Assembly (NCBI GenBank): GCA_039105265.1
Contig: JAPFFF010000008.1
Location: forward strand, 682,001 to 746,000
Source: Tritrichomonas musculus
Lineage: Eukaryota > Parabasalia > Tritrichomonadida > Tritrichomonadidae
Direction: 5' to 3'
Length of the DNA stretch: 64,000 nt
Position numbers and translations under genes: made by a program. Under the pieces are notes generated by a model. The model searched no databases. It saw only the letters and a list, made by a program, of their open reading frames with translations, and had not been told where the DNA came from. Position 1 is the stretch's first letter, and every line of letters begins with the position of its first letter. Positions 9,934 to 20,159 of this stretch are shown here, piece by piece.

Positions 9934-12900
9934 ATGAGCGATTTTTTAGATCTAAGCAAATTCACAAAACAAAAGAAAATTGGTAAAGGAGCATTTGGAA
10001 AAGTATACAAAGTTACAGAAAATGGTACAGGAAACACTTATGCGGTAAAAATTTCTTTACATAAATTGCAGAATAGTGATGTAACATTAATTACTGAGCT
10101 TAAACGGGAGGTTAACATTCTTTCACAGTTAAGCCATCCATCAGTCCTCAAATTTATAGGTTACAGCCCAATTAATTTCAATCATGAATCTTATCCAGTT
10201 ATTATAACAGATTATTCATCCAACGGTTCCTTAAAAGACATCATTGATTTACAGCGTGATTTTGAAGCTCCTTCAACCTGGACAGATACGAAAAAGTTAA
10301 TCAATATATATGGTATAGCGTCAGCCATGTCTTATCTTCATGCACATAACATCATCCATCGAGACTTGAAGCCAGCAAATATTCTGGAAGACGACAACTT
10401 TTTCCCAAAAATTGCTGACTTTGGCCTATCGAAAATTAATGAAAATTTTGGAAGCGCTTTGCAATCTACGGTTGGCTTCAAAGGGACCCCGATTTACTGT
10501 GCGCCTGAAATTTGGACCAAGAATGAATATTCAAAGGCAGGAGACGTTTACTCCTTTTCAATTATTGTTTACGAACTTTTAACACTTGATTATCCTTTTG
10601 AAAATCCCAACTTTTGCACGTTGTTCACAAAAATTGTCAAAAAAGATGAAAGACCAAAATTCAAGCATCCTATTCGTACTTGTTACATAGACCTCATTAC
10701 GCGTTGTTGGTCAACGGATCCAAACGATCGTCCAACATTCCAAGAGATTGTGAAAGAACTGAGGACGAACAAAGAATTCATTATTTCTTCGATTGACGAG
10801 GAGGAATTCTACGATTACGTTGACATGATCGATTCTTTAGGGAGCTCGTTTGACCCAAACAAAAAGCTGGGAACCATCATTTCAACTAGCATAAGCCAGG
10901 ATGAAATGGAAGATAAAACGAAGAATCAGGTTAAAAAAGAATCAGAATCCAGTGATTTGATATATATACGTGTTGGTAGATTCAACAGTCTTCCATTGGA
11001 TCAGCAAGAATTTGCCATTTCAAGCATTGTTCAAAGGATGACAAGAATTTCATCAGTGAATGCAGCGATGAGCATCAAGAACTTTTTGAGTTACATGAAA
11101 GAATTTGAGTGGAACAATAACATCCAATATTTGAGTATAAAAAGTGAAGACGACAATAATTTGATTGAAGAAGTTCTTCAAGAACGATTCAAAATTTGTC
11201 TTTCACACTCCACTATTGAAATGATGGACGAGGAACCTGATTTTGAAATTAAAGAATTAATTGAATACTTGACCAATTTTGAAAATATTTCAATTGAATT
11301 GAAATATCCGAGTGTCTCATTTGACAAGAACTATGAATCAGTTTTAAAACTGAAATACAAAACAGGAGAAAGAATTAAAATATCAATTTTCATCAGTGGT
11401 GTGACAAAAACGGACATGAAATTTCGAAATGATGAAAACATCGATTCAGTTGTATTTGACACCGATGTTAAAGTGATTTCAGGTGAACAACTAGGATTTC
11501 AATACACAGGAGGAGGATCATTTTGTGAGTGCTCATCATTAACACGAATAATCATTCCATCTTCCGTAACTTCAATTGGAGATTATGCATTTTATGGATG
11601 TTCATCGTTGGCAATAGTAACGATTCCTTTTTCTGTAACTAAAATAGGAGATTATGCTTTCTCAAAATGCTCTTCTATGACGCATATTTCAATTTCATCT
11701 TCTGTGGTTTCAATAGGTTTGAATGCTTTTTCGGAATGCTCTTCATTGACACAAATATCTATTCCATCCTCTGTGAAAGAAATTGGAGAAGAAGCTTTTT
11801 GTGGATGCTCATCCTTAACGCAAATATCGATATCTTCTTCTATAGCATCTATTAATAGAAAAACTTTCAAAGGATGTGCATCATTAGTTCACATTTCAAT
11901 TCAATCTTCTATAACTGAAATTGGAGAAAGTGCTTTCAGTGAATGTTTATCATTAAGACAATTTTCAATTCCATCTTCTGTAAATAAAATTGGAAGTTCT
12001 TCTTTTTATAGCTGCAGTTCATTAACACAAATCACAATTCCATCTTCTGTAAATAAAATTGGAAGTTCTTCTTTTTATAGCTGTAGTTCATTAACACAAA
12101 TCACAATTCCTTCTTCCGTTACGGAAATTGGAAGTTCTGCTTTCCGTTTGTGCTCATCATTAAGACAAATCACAATTCCTTCTTCTGTAACCAAAATTGG
12201 GGATTCTGCCTTTTATGGATGCAGCTCATTAGCACAAATTACAAATTTTTCTTCCGTCACTGAAATTGGAAATTCTGCTTTCGGTTGGTGTTCATCATTA
12301 AGACAAATCACAATTCCTCCTTCTTTAATTTCAATTGGAGAAAGTGTTTTCGATGGAATAGAATCATTAGTAGTAGATGGAAATATACGTAAAATATTGG
12401 ATAGAATGTTCAAAAGATGTTCATCATTGAAACAAATCACAATTCCTTCCTCCGTCACTGAAATTGGAAGTTCTTCTTTTTATGGATGCAGCTCATTAAC
12501 ACAAATCACAATTCCATCTTCTGTAAATAAAATTGGAAGTTCTTCTTTTTATAGCTGTAGTTCATTAACACAAATCACAATTCCTTCCTCCGTCACTGAA
12601 ATTGGAAATTCTTCTTTTTATGAATGCAGCTCGTTATCACAAATCACAATTCCTTCTTTTGTCAATGAAATTGGAAATTCTGTTTTTTATGGATGCAGTT
12701 CATTAAGACAAATCACAATTCCTTCTTCTGTCACTGAAATTGGAAATTCTTCCTTTTATGAATGCAGATCATTAACACAAATCACAATTCCTTCTTCCGT
12801 CACTAAAATTGGAAATTCTGCTTTCTATTGGTGTTCATCATTAAGACAAATCACAATTCCTTCTTCCGTCACTAAAATTGGAAATTCTGCTTTCGGTTGG

Positions 12901-15249
12901 TGTTCATCATTAACACAAATCACAATTCCTCCTTCTTTAATTTCAATTGGAGAAAGTGTTTTCGATGGAATAGAATCATTAGTAGTAGATGGAAATATAC
13001 GTAAAATATTGGATAGTATGTTCAAAAGTTGTTCATCATTGAAACAAATCACAATTCCTTCTTCCGTCACTGAAATTGGAAATTCTGCTTTTTATGGATG
13101 CAGCTCATTAACACAAATCACAATTCCATCTTCTGTAAATAAAATTGGAAGTTCTTCTTTTTATAGCTGTAGTTCATTAACACAAATCACAATTCCTTCT
13201 TCCGTTACGGAAATTGGAAGTTCTGCTTTCCGTTTGTGCTCATCATTAAGACAAATCACAATTCCTTCTTCTGTAACCAAAATTGGGGATTCTGCCTTTT
13301 ATGGATGCAGCTCATTAGCACAAATTACAAATTTTTCTTCCGTCACTGAAATTGGAAATTCTGCTTTCGGTTGGTGTTCATCATTAAGACAAATCACAAT
13401 TCCTCCTTCTTTAATTTCTATTGGAGAAAGTGTTTTCGATGGAATAGAATCATTAGTAGTAGATGGAAATATACGTAAAATATTGGATAGAATGTTCAAA
13501 AGATGTTCATCATTGAAACAAATCACAATTCCTTCCTCCGTCACTGAAATTGGAAGTTCTTCTTTTTATGGATGCAGCTCATTAACACAAATCACAATTC
13601 CATCTTCTGTAAATAAAATTGGAGATTCTGCCTTTTTTAAATGCAGCTCGTTATCACAAATCACAATTCCTTCTTTTGTCAATGAAATTGGAAATTCTGT
13701 TTTTTATGGATGCAGTTCATTAAGACAAATCACAATTCCTTCTTCTGTCACTGAAATTGGAAATTCTTCCTTTTATGAATGCAGCTCATTAACACAAATC
13801 ACAATTCCTTCTTCTGTAACTGAAATTGGAAATTCTGCTTTCTATTGGTGTTTATCATTGACACAAATCACAATTCCTTCTTCTGTCACTGAAATTGGAG
13901 ATTCTGCTTTCTGTTTGTGTTCCTCATTAACACAAATCACAATTCCTTCTTCTATAACAAAAATTGGAAATTCTTCTTTTTATGGATGCAGCTCATTGAC
14001 ACAAATCACAATTCCTTCCTCCGTCACTGAAATTGGAAATTCTGCCTTTTTTAAATGCAGCTCATTAACACAAATCACAATTCCTTCTTCCGTCACTAAA
14101 ATTGGAAATTCTTCTTTTTATGGATGCAGCTCATTGACACAAATCACAATTCCTTCTTCTGTCACTGAAATTGGAAATTCTGCTTTCTGTTTGTGTTCCT
14201 CATTGACACAAATCACAATTCCTTCTTCTATAACAAAAATTGGAAATTCTTCTTTTTATGGATGCAGCTCATTGACACAAATCACAATTCCTTCCTCCGT
14301 CACTGAAATTGGAAATTCTGCCTTTTTTAAATGCAGCTCATTAACACAAATCACAATTCCTTCTTCCGTCACTAAAATTGGAAATTCTTCTTTTTATGGA
14401 TGCAGCTCATTGACACAAATCACAATTCCTTCTTCTGTCACTGAAATTGGAAATTCTGCTTTCTGTTTGTGTTCCTCATTGACACAAATCACAATTCCTT
14501 CTTCTATAACAAAAATTGGAAATTCTTCTTTTTATGGATGCAGTTCATTAACACAAATCACAATTCCTTCTTCTATAACAAAAATTGGAAATTCTTCTTT
14601 TTATGGATGCAGCTCATTGACACAAATCACAATTCCTTCTTCTGTCACTGAAATTGGAGATTCTGCTTTCTGTTTGTGTTCCTCATTGACACAAATCACA
14701 ATTCCTTCTTCTATAACAAAAATTGGAAATTCTTCTTTTTATGGATGCAGTTCATTAACACAAATCACAATTCCTTCTTCTGTCACTGAAATTGGAGATT
14801 CTGCTTTCTATTGGTGTTCATCATTAACAGAAATCACAATTCCTCCTTCTATAACAAAAGTTGGAAATTTTTCTTTTTATGAATGCAGTTCATTAACACA
14901 AATCACAATTCCTTCTTCTGTCACTAAAATTGGAGATTCTGCTTTTTATAAATGCAGTTCATTAACAGAAATCACAATTCCTCCTTCTATAACAAAAGTT
15001 GGAAATTTTTCTTTTTATGAATGCAGTTCATTAACACAAATCACAATTCCTTCTTCTGTCACTGAAATTGGAGATTCTGCTTTTTATAAATGCAGTTCAT
15101 TAACACAAATCACAATTCCTCCCTCTGTCATTGAAATTGGAGATTCTGCTTTTTATAAATGCAGTTCATTAACAGAAATCACAATTCCTTCCTCTGTAAC
15201 TAGAATTGGATTTCATGCTTTCTTCGGATGCCCATCAAAAGAAAAATAA
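9934..15249 (+). CDS. TKL-like protein kinase fused to a long BspA LRR array
   Basis: The product has 1771 residues. Residues 10-275 form a kinase with intact motifs: GKGAFGKV loop, Lys39 in YAVKI, HRDLKPAN (Asp144), DFG (Asp162) and CAPEIW. Ser/Thr activity is expected from HRDLKPAN. Residues 275-520 are a linker shared with the paralogue at 16207. From about 525 to 1765 run roughly fifty 23-residue BspA repeats (69 bp each) of the type CSSLTQITIPSSVTEIG. The repeats are nearly identical in DNA, with higher-order 276 bp and 207 bp periods and a duplicated block of about 0.5 kb. I see no signal peptide or membrane segment, so it looks cytosolic. The repeats may act as a binding scaffold for the kinase; this is inference. 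Confidence 0.88.
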   Translation: MSDFLDLSKFTKQKKIGKGAFGKVYKVTENGTGNTYAVKISLHKLQNSDVTLITELKREVNILSQLSHPSVLKFIGYSPINFNHESYPVIITDYSSNGSLKDIIDLQRDFEAPSTWTDTKKLINIYGIASAMSYLHAHNIIHRDLKPANILEDDNFFPKIADFGLSKINENFGSALQSTVGFKGTPIYCAPEIWTKNEYSKAGDVYSFSIIVYELLTLDYPFENPNFCTLFTKIVKKDERPKFKHPIRTCYIDLITRCWSTDPNDRPTFQEIVKELRTNKEFIISSIDEEEFYDYVDMIDSLGSSFDPNKKLGTIISTSISQDEMEDKTKNQVKKESESSDLIYIRVGRFNSLPLDQQEFAISSIVQRMTRISSVNAAMSIKNFLSYMKEFEWNNNIQYLSIKSEDDNNLIEEVLQERFKICLSHSTIEMMDEEPDFEIKELIEYLTNFENISIELKYPSVSFDKNYESVLKLKYKTGERIKISIFISGVTKTDMKFRNDENIDSVVFDTDVKVISGEQLGFQYTGGGSFCECSSLTRIIIPSSVTSIGDYAFYGCSSLAIVTIPFSVTKIGDYAFSKCSSMTHISISSSVVSIGLNAFSECSSLTQISIPSSVKEIGEEAFCGCSSLTQISISSSIASINRKTFKGCASLVHISIQSSITEIGESAFSECLSLRQFSIPSSVNKIGSSSFYSCSSLTQITIPSSVNKIGSSSFYSCSSLTQITIPSSVTEIGSSAFRLCSSLRQITIPSSVTKIGDSAFYGCSSLAQITNFSSVTEIGNSAFGWCSSLRQITIPPSLISIGESVFDGIESLVVDGNIRKILDRMFKRCSSLKQITIPSSVTEIGSSSFYGCSSLTQITIPSSVNKIGSSSFYSCSSLTQITIPSSVTEIGNSSFYECSSLSQITIPSFVNEIGNSVFYGCSSLRQITIPSSVTEIGNSSFYECRSLTQITIPSSVTKIGNSAFYWCSSLRQITIPSSVTKIGNSAFGWCSSLTQITIPPSLISIGESVFDGIESLVVDGNIRKILDSMFKSCSSLKQITIPSSVTEIGNSAFYGCSSLTQITIPSSVNKIGSSSFYSCSSLTQITIPSSVTEIGSSAFRLCSSLRQITIPSSVTKIGDSAFYGCSSLAQITNFSSVTEIGNSAFGWCSSLRQITIPPSLISIGESVFDGIESLVVDGNIRKILDRMFKRCSSLKQITIPSSVTEIGSSSFYGCSSLTQITIPSSVNKIGDSAFFKCSSLSQITIPSFVNEIGNSVFYGCSSLRQITIPSSVTEIGNSSFYECSSLTQITIPSSVTEIGNSAFYWCLSLTQITIPSSVTEIGDSAFCLCSSLTQITIPSSITKIGNSSFYGCSSLTQITIPSSVTEIGNSAFFKCSSLTQITIPSSVTKIGNSSFYGCSSLTQITIPSSVTEIGNSAFCLCSSLTQITIPSSITKIGNSSFYGCSSLTQITIPSSVTEIGNSAFFKCSSLTQITIPSSVTKIGNSSFYGCSSLTQITIPSSVTEIGNSAFCLCSSLTQITIPSSITKIGNSSFYGCSSLTQITIPSSITKIGNSSFYGCSSLTQITIPSSVTEIGDSAFCLCSSLTQITIPSSITKIGNSSFYGCSSLTQITIPSSVTEIGDSAFYWCSSLTEITIPPSITKVGNFSFYECSSLTQITIPSSVTKIGDSAFYKCSSLTEITIPPSITKVGNFSFYECSSLTQITIPSSVTEIGDSAFYKCSSLTQITIPPSVIEIGDSAFYKCSSLTEITIPSSVTRIGFHAFFGCPSKEK
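11990..15235 (+). repeat. 69 bp coding tandem repeats with higher-order structure
   Basis: The unit is 69 bp, one LRR. Three copies of an irregular unit (IESLVVDGNIRKILD) begin near 12355, 12967 and 13435. A block of about 0.5 kb near 12045-12540 recurs about 1086 bp further on (from about 13130). The sequence CTGTTTGTGTTCCTC recurs at 13911, 14187, 14463 and 14670, giving spacings of 276, 276 and 207 bp, or 4, 4 and 3 units. This pattern indicates recent unequal exchange or slippage. Confidence 0.85.
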
Positions 15250-16206
15250 TGATATGATTTATTCTAACTGGCAAATGTACATGTAGTTAAGTCTCTACAA
15301 TGATTTTATAAATCACCATTATTAGTATACCATTGATCTTATTCCAAAATAAAGCCAGAAATACTGGTAGTTGCTCTTTTCCATGTATCCAGTTAAAGCA
15401 TAAAACGAATATGGATCTTTAACTATGTTTCAACTATACTTGAAAATAGTCTATCTATATGACTATTATGTTTCTTTGTTGTTTCCATGCTTGATAGAGT
15501 TATTGGATCAAAATTCGCCTTTGGAGTTGAATTTTTAAACATTAAAATATCTATTTTCCAAATTGATTAAAAGTGAAACTTTTTCTGAGAAATTGCTTTT
15601 CTATTTGGGAAGGTTTGAATTTTAGATCATTATTAAGCAACATTATTCACATATAGCATATTTGTTAAATAATCATGGCAAGTAACATTACTTTTATTAT
15701 AATATATTCTCATTAAAATTTTCTTAAGAAATTTTTATTTGATTTATTATACTATTATATCTAATATATATAAAACGTCAATGATTTTCTTAATTAGAAA
15801 ATTGAAAGGATATAGGAATTTAATATAGCATATTAAAACTTGTTTTTTATTTAATAGTAACAATTTTTCAAATTTAAAAATATGTTTTTCAAATACATTA
15901 TAATACTGTATTGTCCTATATTACATTAACTATTTAATGGGCAATATAAATGATTTAATCATACCATGAAAAACTCCCATTTGAACATTTTTTCTATAAC
16001 AGCAGAAATATAAAATATTATAATATTGATTTCTTTTTGTCATGAAGGCATTGAAATTGAATTTGAATATCGATGATAGTCATATAGAAGTCACATTTTT
16101 ATACCGACAAATTGCCTATGGGTCAGAAGCTTGTCATGACTTTAAAAAGCATTAATGTTGCTTGTATTCATATTTACCAATTAGAAATCTAACAATACTA
16201 ACGGCA
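15250..16206. other. Spacer between convergent paralogues
   Basis: This spacer holds the 3' flanks of the two convergent kinase-BspA genes. Two short coding-like stretches are visible. One is on the minus strand near 15410-15540 (NFDPITLSSMETTKKHNSHI). The other is on the plus strand near 16044-16155 (DDSHIEVTFLYRQIAYGSEA). Neither has a start or a family I can name. Confidence 0.4.
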
Positions 16207-19200
16207 CTAATGTTTTTTAAAGTGAGTGTCTATAAATTCAATAGCGCTATCAATTCCATGGTCTGAAAGATGTTTAAGAATTCTGTATGACTCTTCTTGA
16301 TTTCTCTGGCAGCCTTTTCCATAATACTTCATAATGCCAATGAAATACTCTGCAACTGGATGTTTTGATCTGCTAATAAGAGAAAAATAAAAAAAAGACT
16401 GTTTATATTGCTGTGATTTATATAGGTCAACAGCATAATTTATAGGAATTGCAAATTTACCTTCCTTAATTAGCATGCACATGTAATTGTATGTGTTTTC
16501 TGTGTCATTCTCTTTTGAATATTTTACTGCTAGAAATTCTTTTTCTGAAGCAAAGACTGGTTTTGATTTTTTTTTATTCTTGAATATATCAATTGGTATT
16601 TGGAATGAGCATTCTTTAAAGGCATAATCTCCAATTCCTGTTGTAGAAGAAGTAATTGTGATTTGTTTCAATAATGAGCATCCTTCGAAGGCGTAATCTC
16701 CAATTTCAGTTACTGAATAAGGAATTGTGACTTGTTTCAATAATGAGCATCCTTCGAAGGCATAATCTCCAATTCTAATTATAGGAGAAAGAATTGTGAC
16801 TTGGGCCAAAGAAGTACATCTACTAAAAGCAGAATTTCCAATCTCAGTTACAGAAGATGGGATTGTGATTTCAGTCAGAGATGAACATTTGCTGAAAGCA
16901 AAAAAACCAATTTGAGTCGTAAAAGAAGGAATTGAAATTTGCTTCAATAAAGAACATTCACTGAAAGCAAAATTTCCAATCGCAGTTACAGAAGGTGGGA
17001 TTGTGATTTCAGATAGTGATGAGCATTCACTGAAAGCAGAATATCCGATTTTAATCACAGAAGAAGGAATAGTGATTTGCTTCAATGATGAACATCTTTC
17101 ATAAACCCTTTCATCAATTTCAGTTAAAGAAGACAAAATAGTTATTTGTTCCAATGATTGGCATTGATTAAAAGCCGATTTTCCAATTATGGCCACAGAA
17201 GGAGGAATAGTGATTTGTTTCAATGAAGAGCATTGGCCGAAAGCATGATCGCCAATATCTTTTACAGAAGAAGGAATTAAAATTTGTGTCAATGATGAAC
17301 ATTGATAAAAAGCAGCATATCCGATTTTAGTTACAGGAGAAGGAATTGTGATTTGTTCCAATGATGAACATCCATAAAAAGATCTTAAAGGAATATATGT
17401 CAAATTATTAGATAGATTGATTGCCTTGTTAAAATTATCTTTCTCTTCTTCAGTTGCAGAAGAAGGAAATATAATTTTCTTCAATGATGAACATCCTTCA
17501 AAAACCCTTTCATCAATTTTAGCTAAAGATAATGAAATTGTGATTTGTTCTAATGATGAACATTGATAAAATGCAGATTTTCCAATTATGGTCACAGAAG
17601 GAGGAATAGTGATTTGTTTCAATGAAGAGCATTGACAGAAAGCATATTTTCCAATATAGTTTATAGAAGAAAGAATTAAAATTTGTGTCATTGATGAACA
17701 TTGATAAAAAGCAGCATATCCGATTTTAGTTACAGAAGAAGGAATTGTAATTTGCTCCAATGATGAACATTCATAAAAAGAATTTGAAGGAATACTTGTC
17801 ATATTATCAGAAAGAATGATTATTTTACATTTGTTGAAAACACCTTTCCCCATTGTAGTTATAGAAGAAGGAATATAAATTTTTGTTAATGATTGGCATT
17901 CTGAAAAAGCGCAATCTCCCATTTCAGATACAGAAGATGGAATTGAGATTTCTGTCAGTGATGAGCATCCATAAAAAGCATATTCTTCAATTTTAGCCAC
18001 AGAAGATGGAACTGTAAACGATACCAACTTTAATAAAGAGCATCCAAAAAAAGAAGCACGCTTAATTATAGTGACAGATGGTGGGATAGAAATTTCTGCC
18101 AATGCCGAGCATCCACTGAAAGATCCTTCTCCAATTGATGTCACTGAAGTTGGAATATTAATTTGTGTCAATAGCAAACATCTTGTGAATGCATAATCTC
18201 CAATTGAAGTTACGGAAGATGGAATAGTTATTCGTGTTAATGATGAGCACTCACAAAATGATCCTCCTCCTGTGTATCGAAATCCTAATTGTTCACCTGA
18301 AATCACTTTAACATCGGTGTCAAATACAACTGAATCGATGTTTTCATCATTTCGAAATTTCATGTCCGTTTTGGTCACACCACTGATGAAAATTGATATT
18401 TTAATTCTTTCTCCTGTTTTGTATTTCAGTTTTAAAACTGATTCATAGTTCTTGTCAAATGAGACACTCGGATATTTCAATTCAATTGAAATATTTTCGA
18501 AATTGGTCAAGTATTCAATTAATTCTTTAACTTCAAAATCAGGTTCCTCGTCCATCATTTCAATAGTGGAGTGTGAAAGACAAATTTTGAATCGTTCTTG
18601 AAGAACTTCTTCAATCAAATTATTGTCGTCTTCACTTTTTATACTCAAATATTGGATGTTATTGTTCCACTCAAATTCTTTCATGTAACTCAAAAGGTTC
18701 TTGATGCTCATCGCTGCATTCACTGATGAAATTCTTGTCATCCTTTGAACAATGCTTGAAATGGCAAATTCTTGCTGATCCAATGGAAGACTGTTGAATC
18801 TACCAACACTGATATTCTTCAAATCCCTGAATTCTGATTCTTTTTTCACTTGATGTTTCTCTTTATCTTCTGATTCTTCTTTTATTTTAACTTTTGTCTC
18901 TTTCTCGCTTTCTCCTTTCAAATTCAAATTTGTTTCTCTTTCTGCTTTATCTTCCATTTCATCCTGGCTTATGCTAGTTGAAATGATGGTTCCCAGCTTT
19001 TTGTTTGGGTCAAACGAGCTCCCTAAAGAATCGATCATGTCAACGTAATCGTAGAATTCCTCCTCGTCAATCGAAGAAATAATGAATTCTTTGTTCGTCC
19101 TCAGTTCTTTCACAATCTCTTGGAATGTTGGACGATCATTTGGATCCGCTGACCAACAACGCGTAATGAGGTTCTTGTAGCAGGGAGGAATGGGATACTT

Positions 19201-19929
19201 GAATTCTGGTCTTTCGCCCTTCTCAATAACTTTTGAGTAAAAAGTTTTGAGGCCAAAATCTTTAAACGGTTCTTCGTATACAAAAAGTTCGTATAAAATT
19301 ATTGAAAAGGAGTAAACGTCTCCTGATTTTGAAAATTCATTGTAAAGCCAAATTTCTGGGGCAGTATAGATAGGTGTGCCTTTGAAGCCAACTGTCGATT
19401 GTGAAGTCATGCTCTCAATATTGTGATGAGAAATTTTCGATAGGCCAAAGTCAGCAATTTTTGGGAAAAAGTTGTCGTCTTCCAGAATATTTGCTGGCTT
19501 CAAGTCTCGATGGATGATGTTATGTGCATGAAGATAAGACATGGCTGATGCTATACCATATATATTGATTAGCTTTTTCGTATCTGACCATGTTGGTGGC
19601 GGCATATACTTACGTTCGCTTTTGATGACGTCTTCCAGAGAACCATTGCTTGAATATTCCGTTATAATGACTGGATAGTATTCATGTTTGAAATCAATAG
19701 GACTGTAACCTATGAATTTGAGGACAGATGGATGGTGTAGCTGTGAAATGATGTTTATTTCGCGTTTAAGGTACGTTATTAATCTTTTTTTTGTTTCGCT
19801 TAATTTCGAAATTTTTGCTGCAAAAATGTTGCCAGTATCATGCTCAATAACTTTGTATACTTGACTAAATGTTCCTTCGCCAATTAGGGCTTGTTTAATA
19901 AATTTGCTGATATCTAAAAACTCGTTCAT
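16207..19929 (-). CDS. TKL-like protein kinase fused to BspA LRRs and a Sel1-like tail
   Basis: The product has 1240 residues and starts at the ATG at 19929 (MNEFLDISKF). The kinase domain covers residues 10-275: GEGTFSQV loop, Lys39 in FAAKI, HRDLKPAN, DFGLSK and TAPEIW. The linker has an extra Lys/Glu-rich insert (KGESEKETKVKIKEESEDKE) absent from the paralogue at 9934. BspA repeats follow, more diverged than in the paralogue. Residues 1125-1240 resemble Sel1 repeats (HPVAEYFIGIMKYYGKGCQRN), usual in adaptor proteins. The central kinase block and the linker are nearly identical in DNA to the paralogue while flanking parts differ. An ATG four codons before the start is out of frame and closed by a stop at once. 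Confidence 0.87.
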   Translation of the reverse strand: MNEFLDISKFIKQALIGEGTFSQVYKVIEHDTGNIFAAKISKLSETKKRLITYLKREINIISQLHHPSVLKFIGYSPIDFKHEYYPVIITEYSSNGSLEDVIKSERKYMPPPTWSDTKKLINIYGIASAMSYLHAHNIIHRDLKPANILEDDNFFPKIADFGLSKISHHNIESMTSQSTVGFKGTPIYTAPEIWLYNEFSKSGDVYSFSIILYELFVYEEPFKDFGLKTFYSKVIEKGERPEFKYPIPPCYKNLITRCWSADPNDRPTFQEIVKELRTNKEFIISSIDEEEFYDYVDMIDSLGSSFDPNKKLGTIISTSISQDEMEDKAERETNLNLKGESEKETKVKIKEESEDKEKHQVKKESEFRDLKNISVGRFNSLPLDQQEFAISSIVQRMTRISSVNAAMSIKNLLSYMKEFEWNNNIQYLSIKSEDDNNLIEEVLQERFKICLSHSTIEMMDEEPDFEVKELIEYLTNFENISIELKYPSVSFDKNYESVLKLKYKTGERIKISIFISGVTKTDMKFRNDENIDSVVFDTDVKVISGEQLGFRYTGGGSFCECSSLTRITIPSSVTSIGDYAFTRCLLLTQINIPTSVTSIGEGSFSGCSALAEISIPPSVTIIKRASFFGCSLLKLVSFTVPSSVAKIEEYAFYGCSSLTEISIPSSVSEMGDCAFSECQSLTKIYIPSSITTMGKGVFNKCKIIILSDNMTSIPSNSFYECSSLEQITIPSSVTKIGYAAFYQCSSMTQILILSSINYIGKYAFCQCSSLKQITIPPSVTIIGKSAFYQCSSLEQITISLSLAKIDERVFEGCSSLKKIIFPSSATEEEKDNFNKAINLSNNLTYIPLRSFYGCSSLEQITIPSPVTKIGYAAFYQCSSLTQILIPSSVKDIGDHAFGQCSSLKQITIPPSVAIIGKSAFNQCQSLEQITILSSLTEIDERVYERCSSLKQITIPSSVIKIGYSAFSECSSLSEITIPPSVTAIGNFAFSECSLLKQISIPSFTTQIGFFAFSKCSSLTEITIPSSVTEIGNSAFSRCTSLAQVTILSPIIRIGDYAFEGCSLLKQVTIPYSVTEIGDYAFEGCSLLKQITITSSTTGIGDYAFKECSFQIPIDIFKNKKKSKPVFASEKEFLAVKYSKENDTENTYNYMCMLIKEGKFAIPINYAVDLYKSQQYKQSFFYFSLISRSKHPVAEYFIGIMKYYGKGCQRNQEESYRILKHLSDHGIDSAIEFIDTHFKKH

Positions 19930-19970
19930 TTATTCTTCATAATAATAAGAAAAGATTACTAAAAAAAATT

Positions 19971-20043
19971 TGCTTTGGGCGTGACTCGAACACACGACCT
20001 TAGGATTATGAGACCTACGCTCTACCGACTGAGCTACCAAAGC
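19971..20043 (-). tRNA. tRNA-Met (CAU), elongator type
   Basis: The minus strand folds as a 73-base cloverleaf. The 7 bp acceptor stem is GCTTTGG/CCAAAGC with discriminator A. The D arm is GCTC-AGTCGGTA-GAGC. The anticodon loop CTCATAA gives CAU, closed by a U-U mismatch at 31-39. The T arm is GTGTG-TTCGAGT-CACGC. There is no encoded CCA. The TTCGA T loop and the DNA-encoded T54 favour elongator over initiator Met. It lies 41 bp upstream of the kinase-BspA gene on the same strand. Confidence 0.93.
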
Positions 20044-20079
20044 TTTACATTTACCTTTTTTAATGATGCAGTTTTAATA

Positions 20080-20159
20080 TATATTGGTTTCTTGTTTATT
20101 GCTCTACCGAAGGAGGTACCAAAGCTCTACAAACTTAATAAAAACAAGAAATCAATATA
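20080..20159. repeat. Hairpin carrying a partial tRNA-Met copy
   Basis: The 26 bases at 20101-20126 match the 5' part of the adjacent tRNA-Met at 23 positions (minus strand; acceptor 5' strand plus D arm). They sit in a 44-base loop between two arms that are inverted copies at 17 of 18 positions (20080-20097 and 20142-20159, TATATTGGTTTCTTGTTT). The box A region is altered, so it is unlikely to be transcribed as a tRNA. Confidence 0.75.

Noticed and set aside
11652-13544. Several minus-strand frames of about 70-80 codons within the kinase-BspA gene
   Set aside because: They repeat with the 69 bp unit and are antisense shadows of the LRR array.
13860-14760. Possible CRISPR-like array of regularly spaced repeats
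   Set aside because: The repeats are coding 69 bp LRR units without spacers, in a eukaryotic gene.
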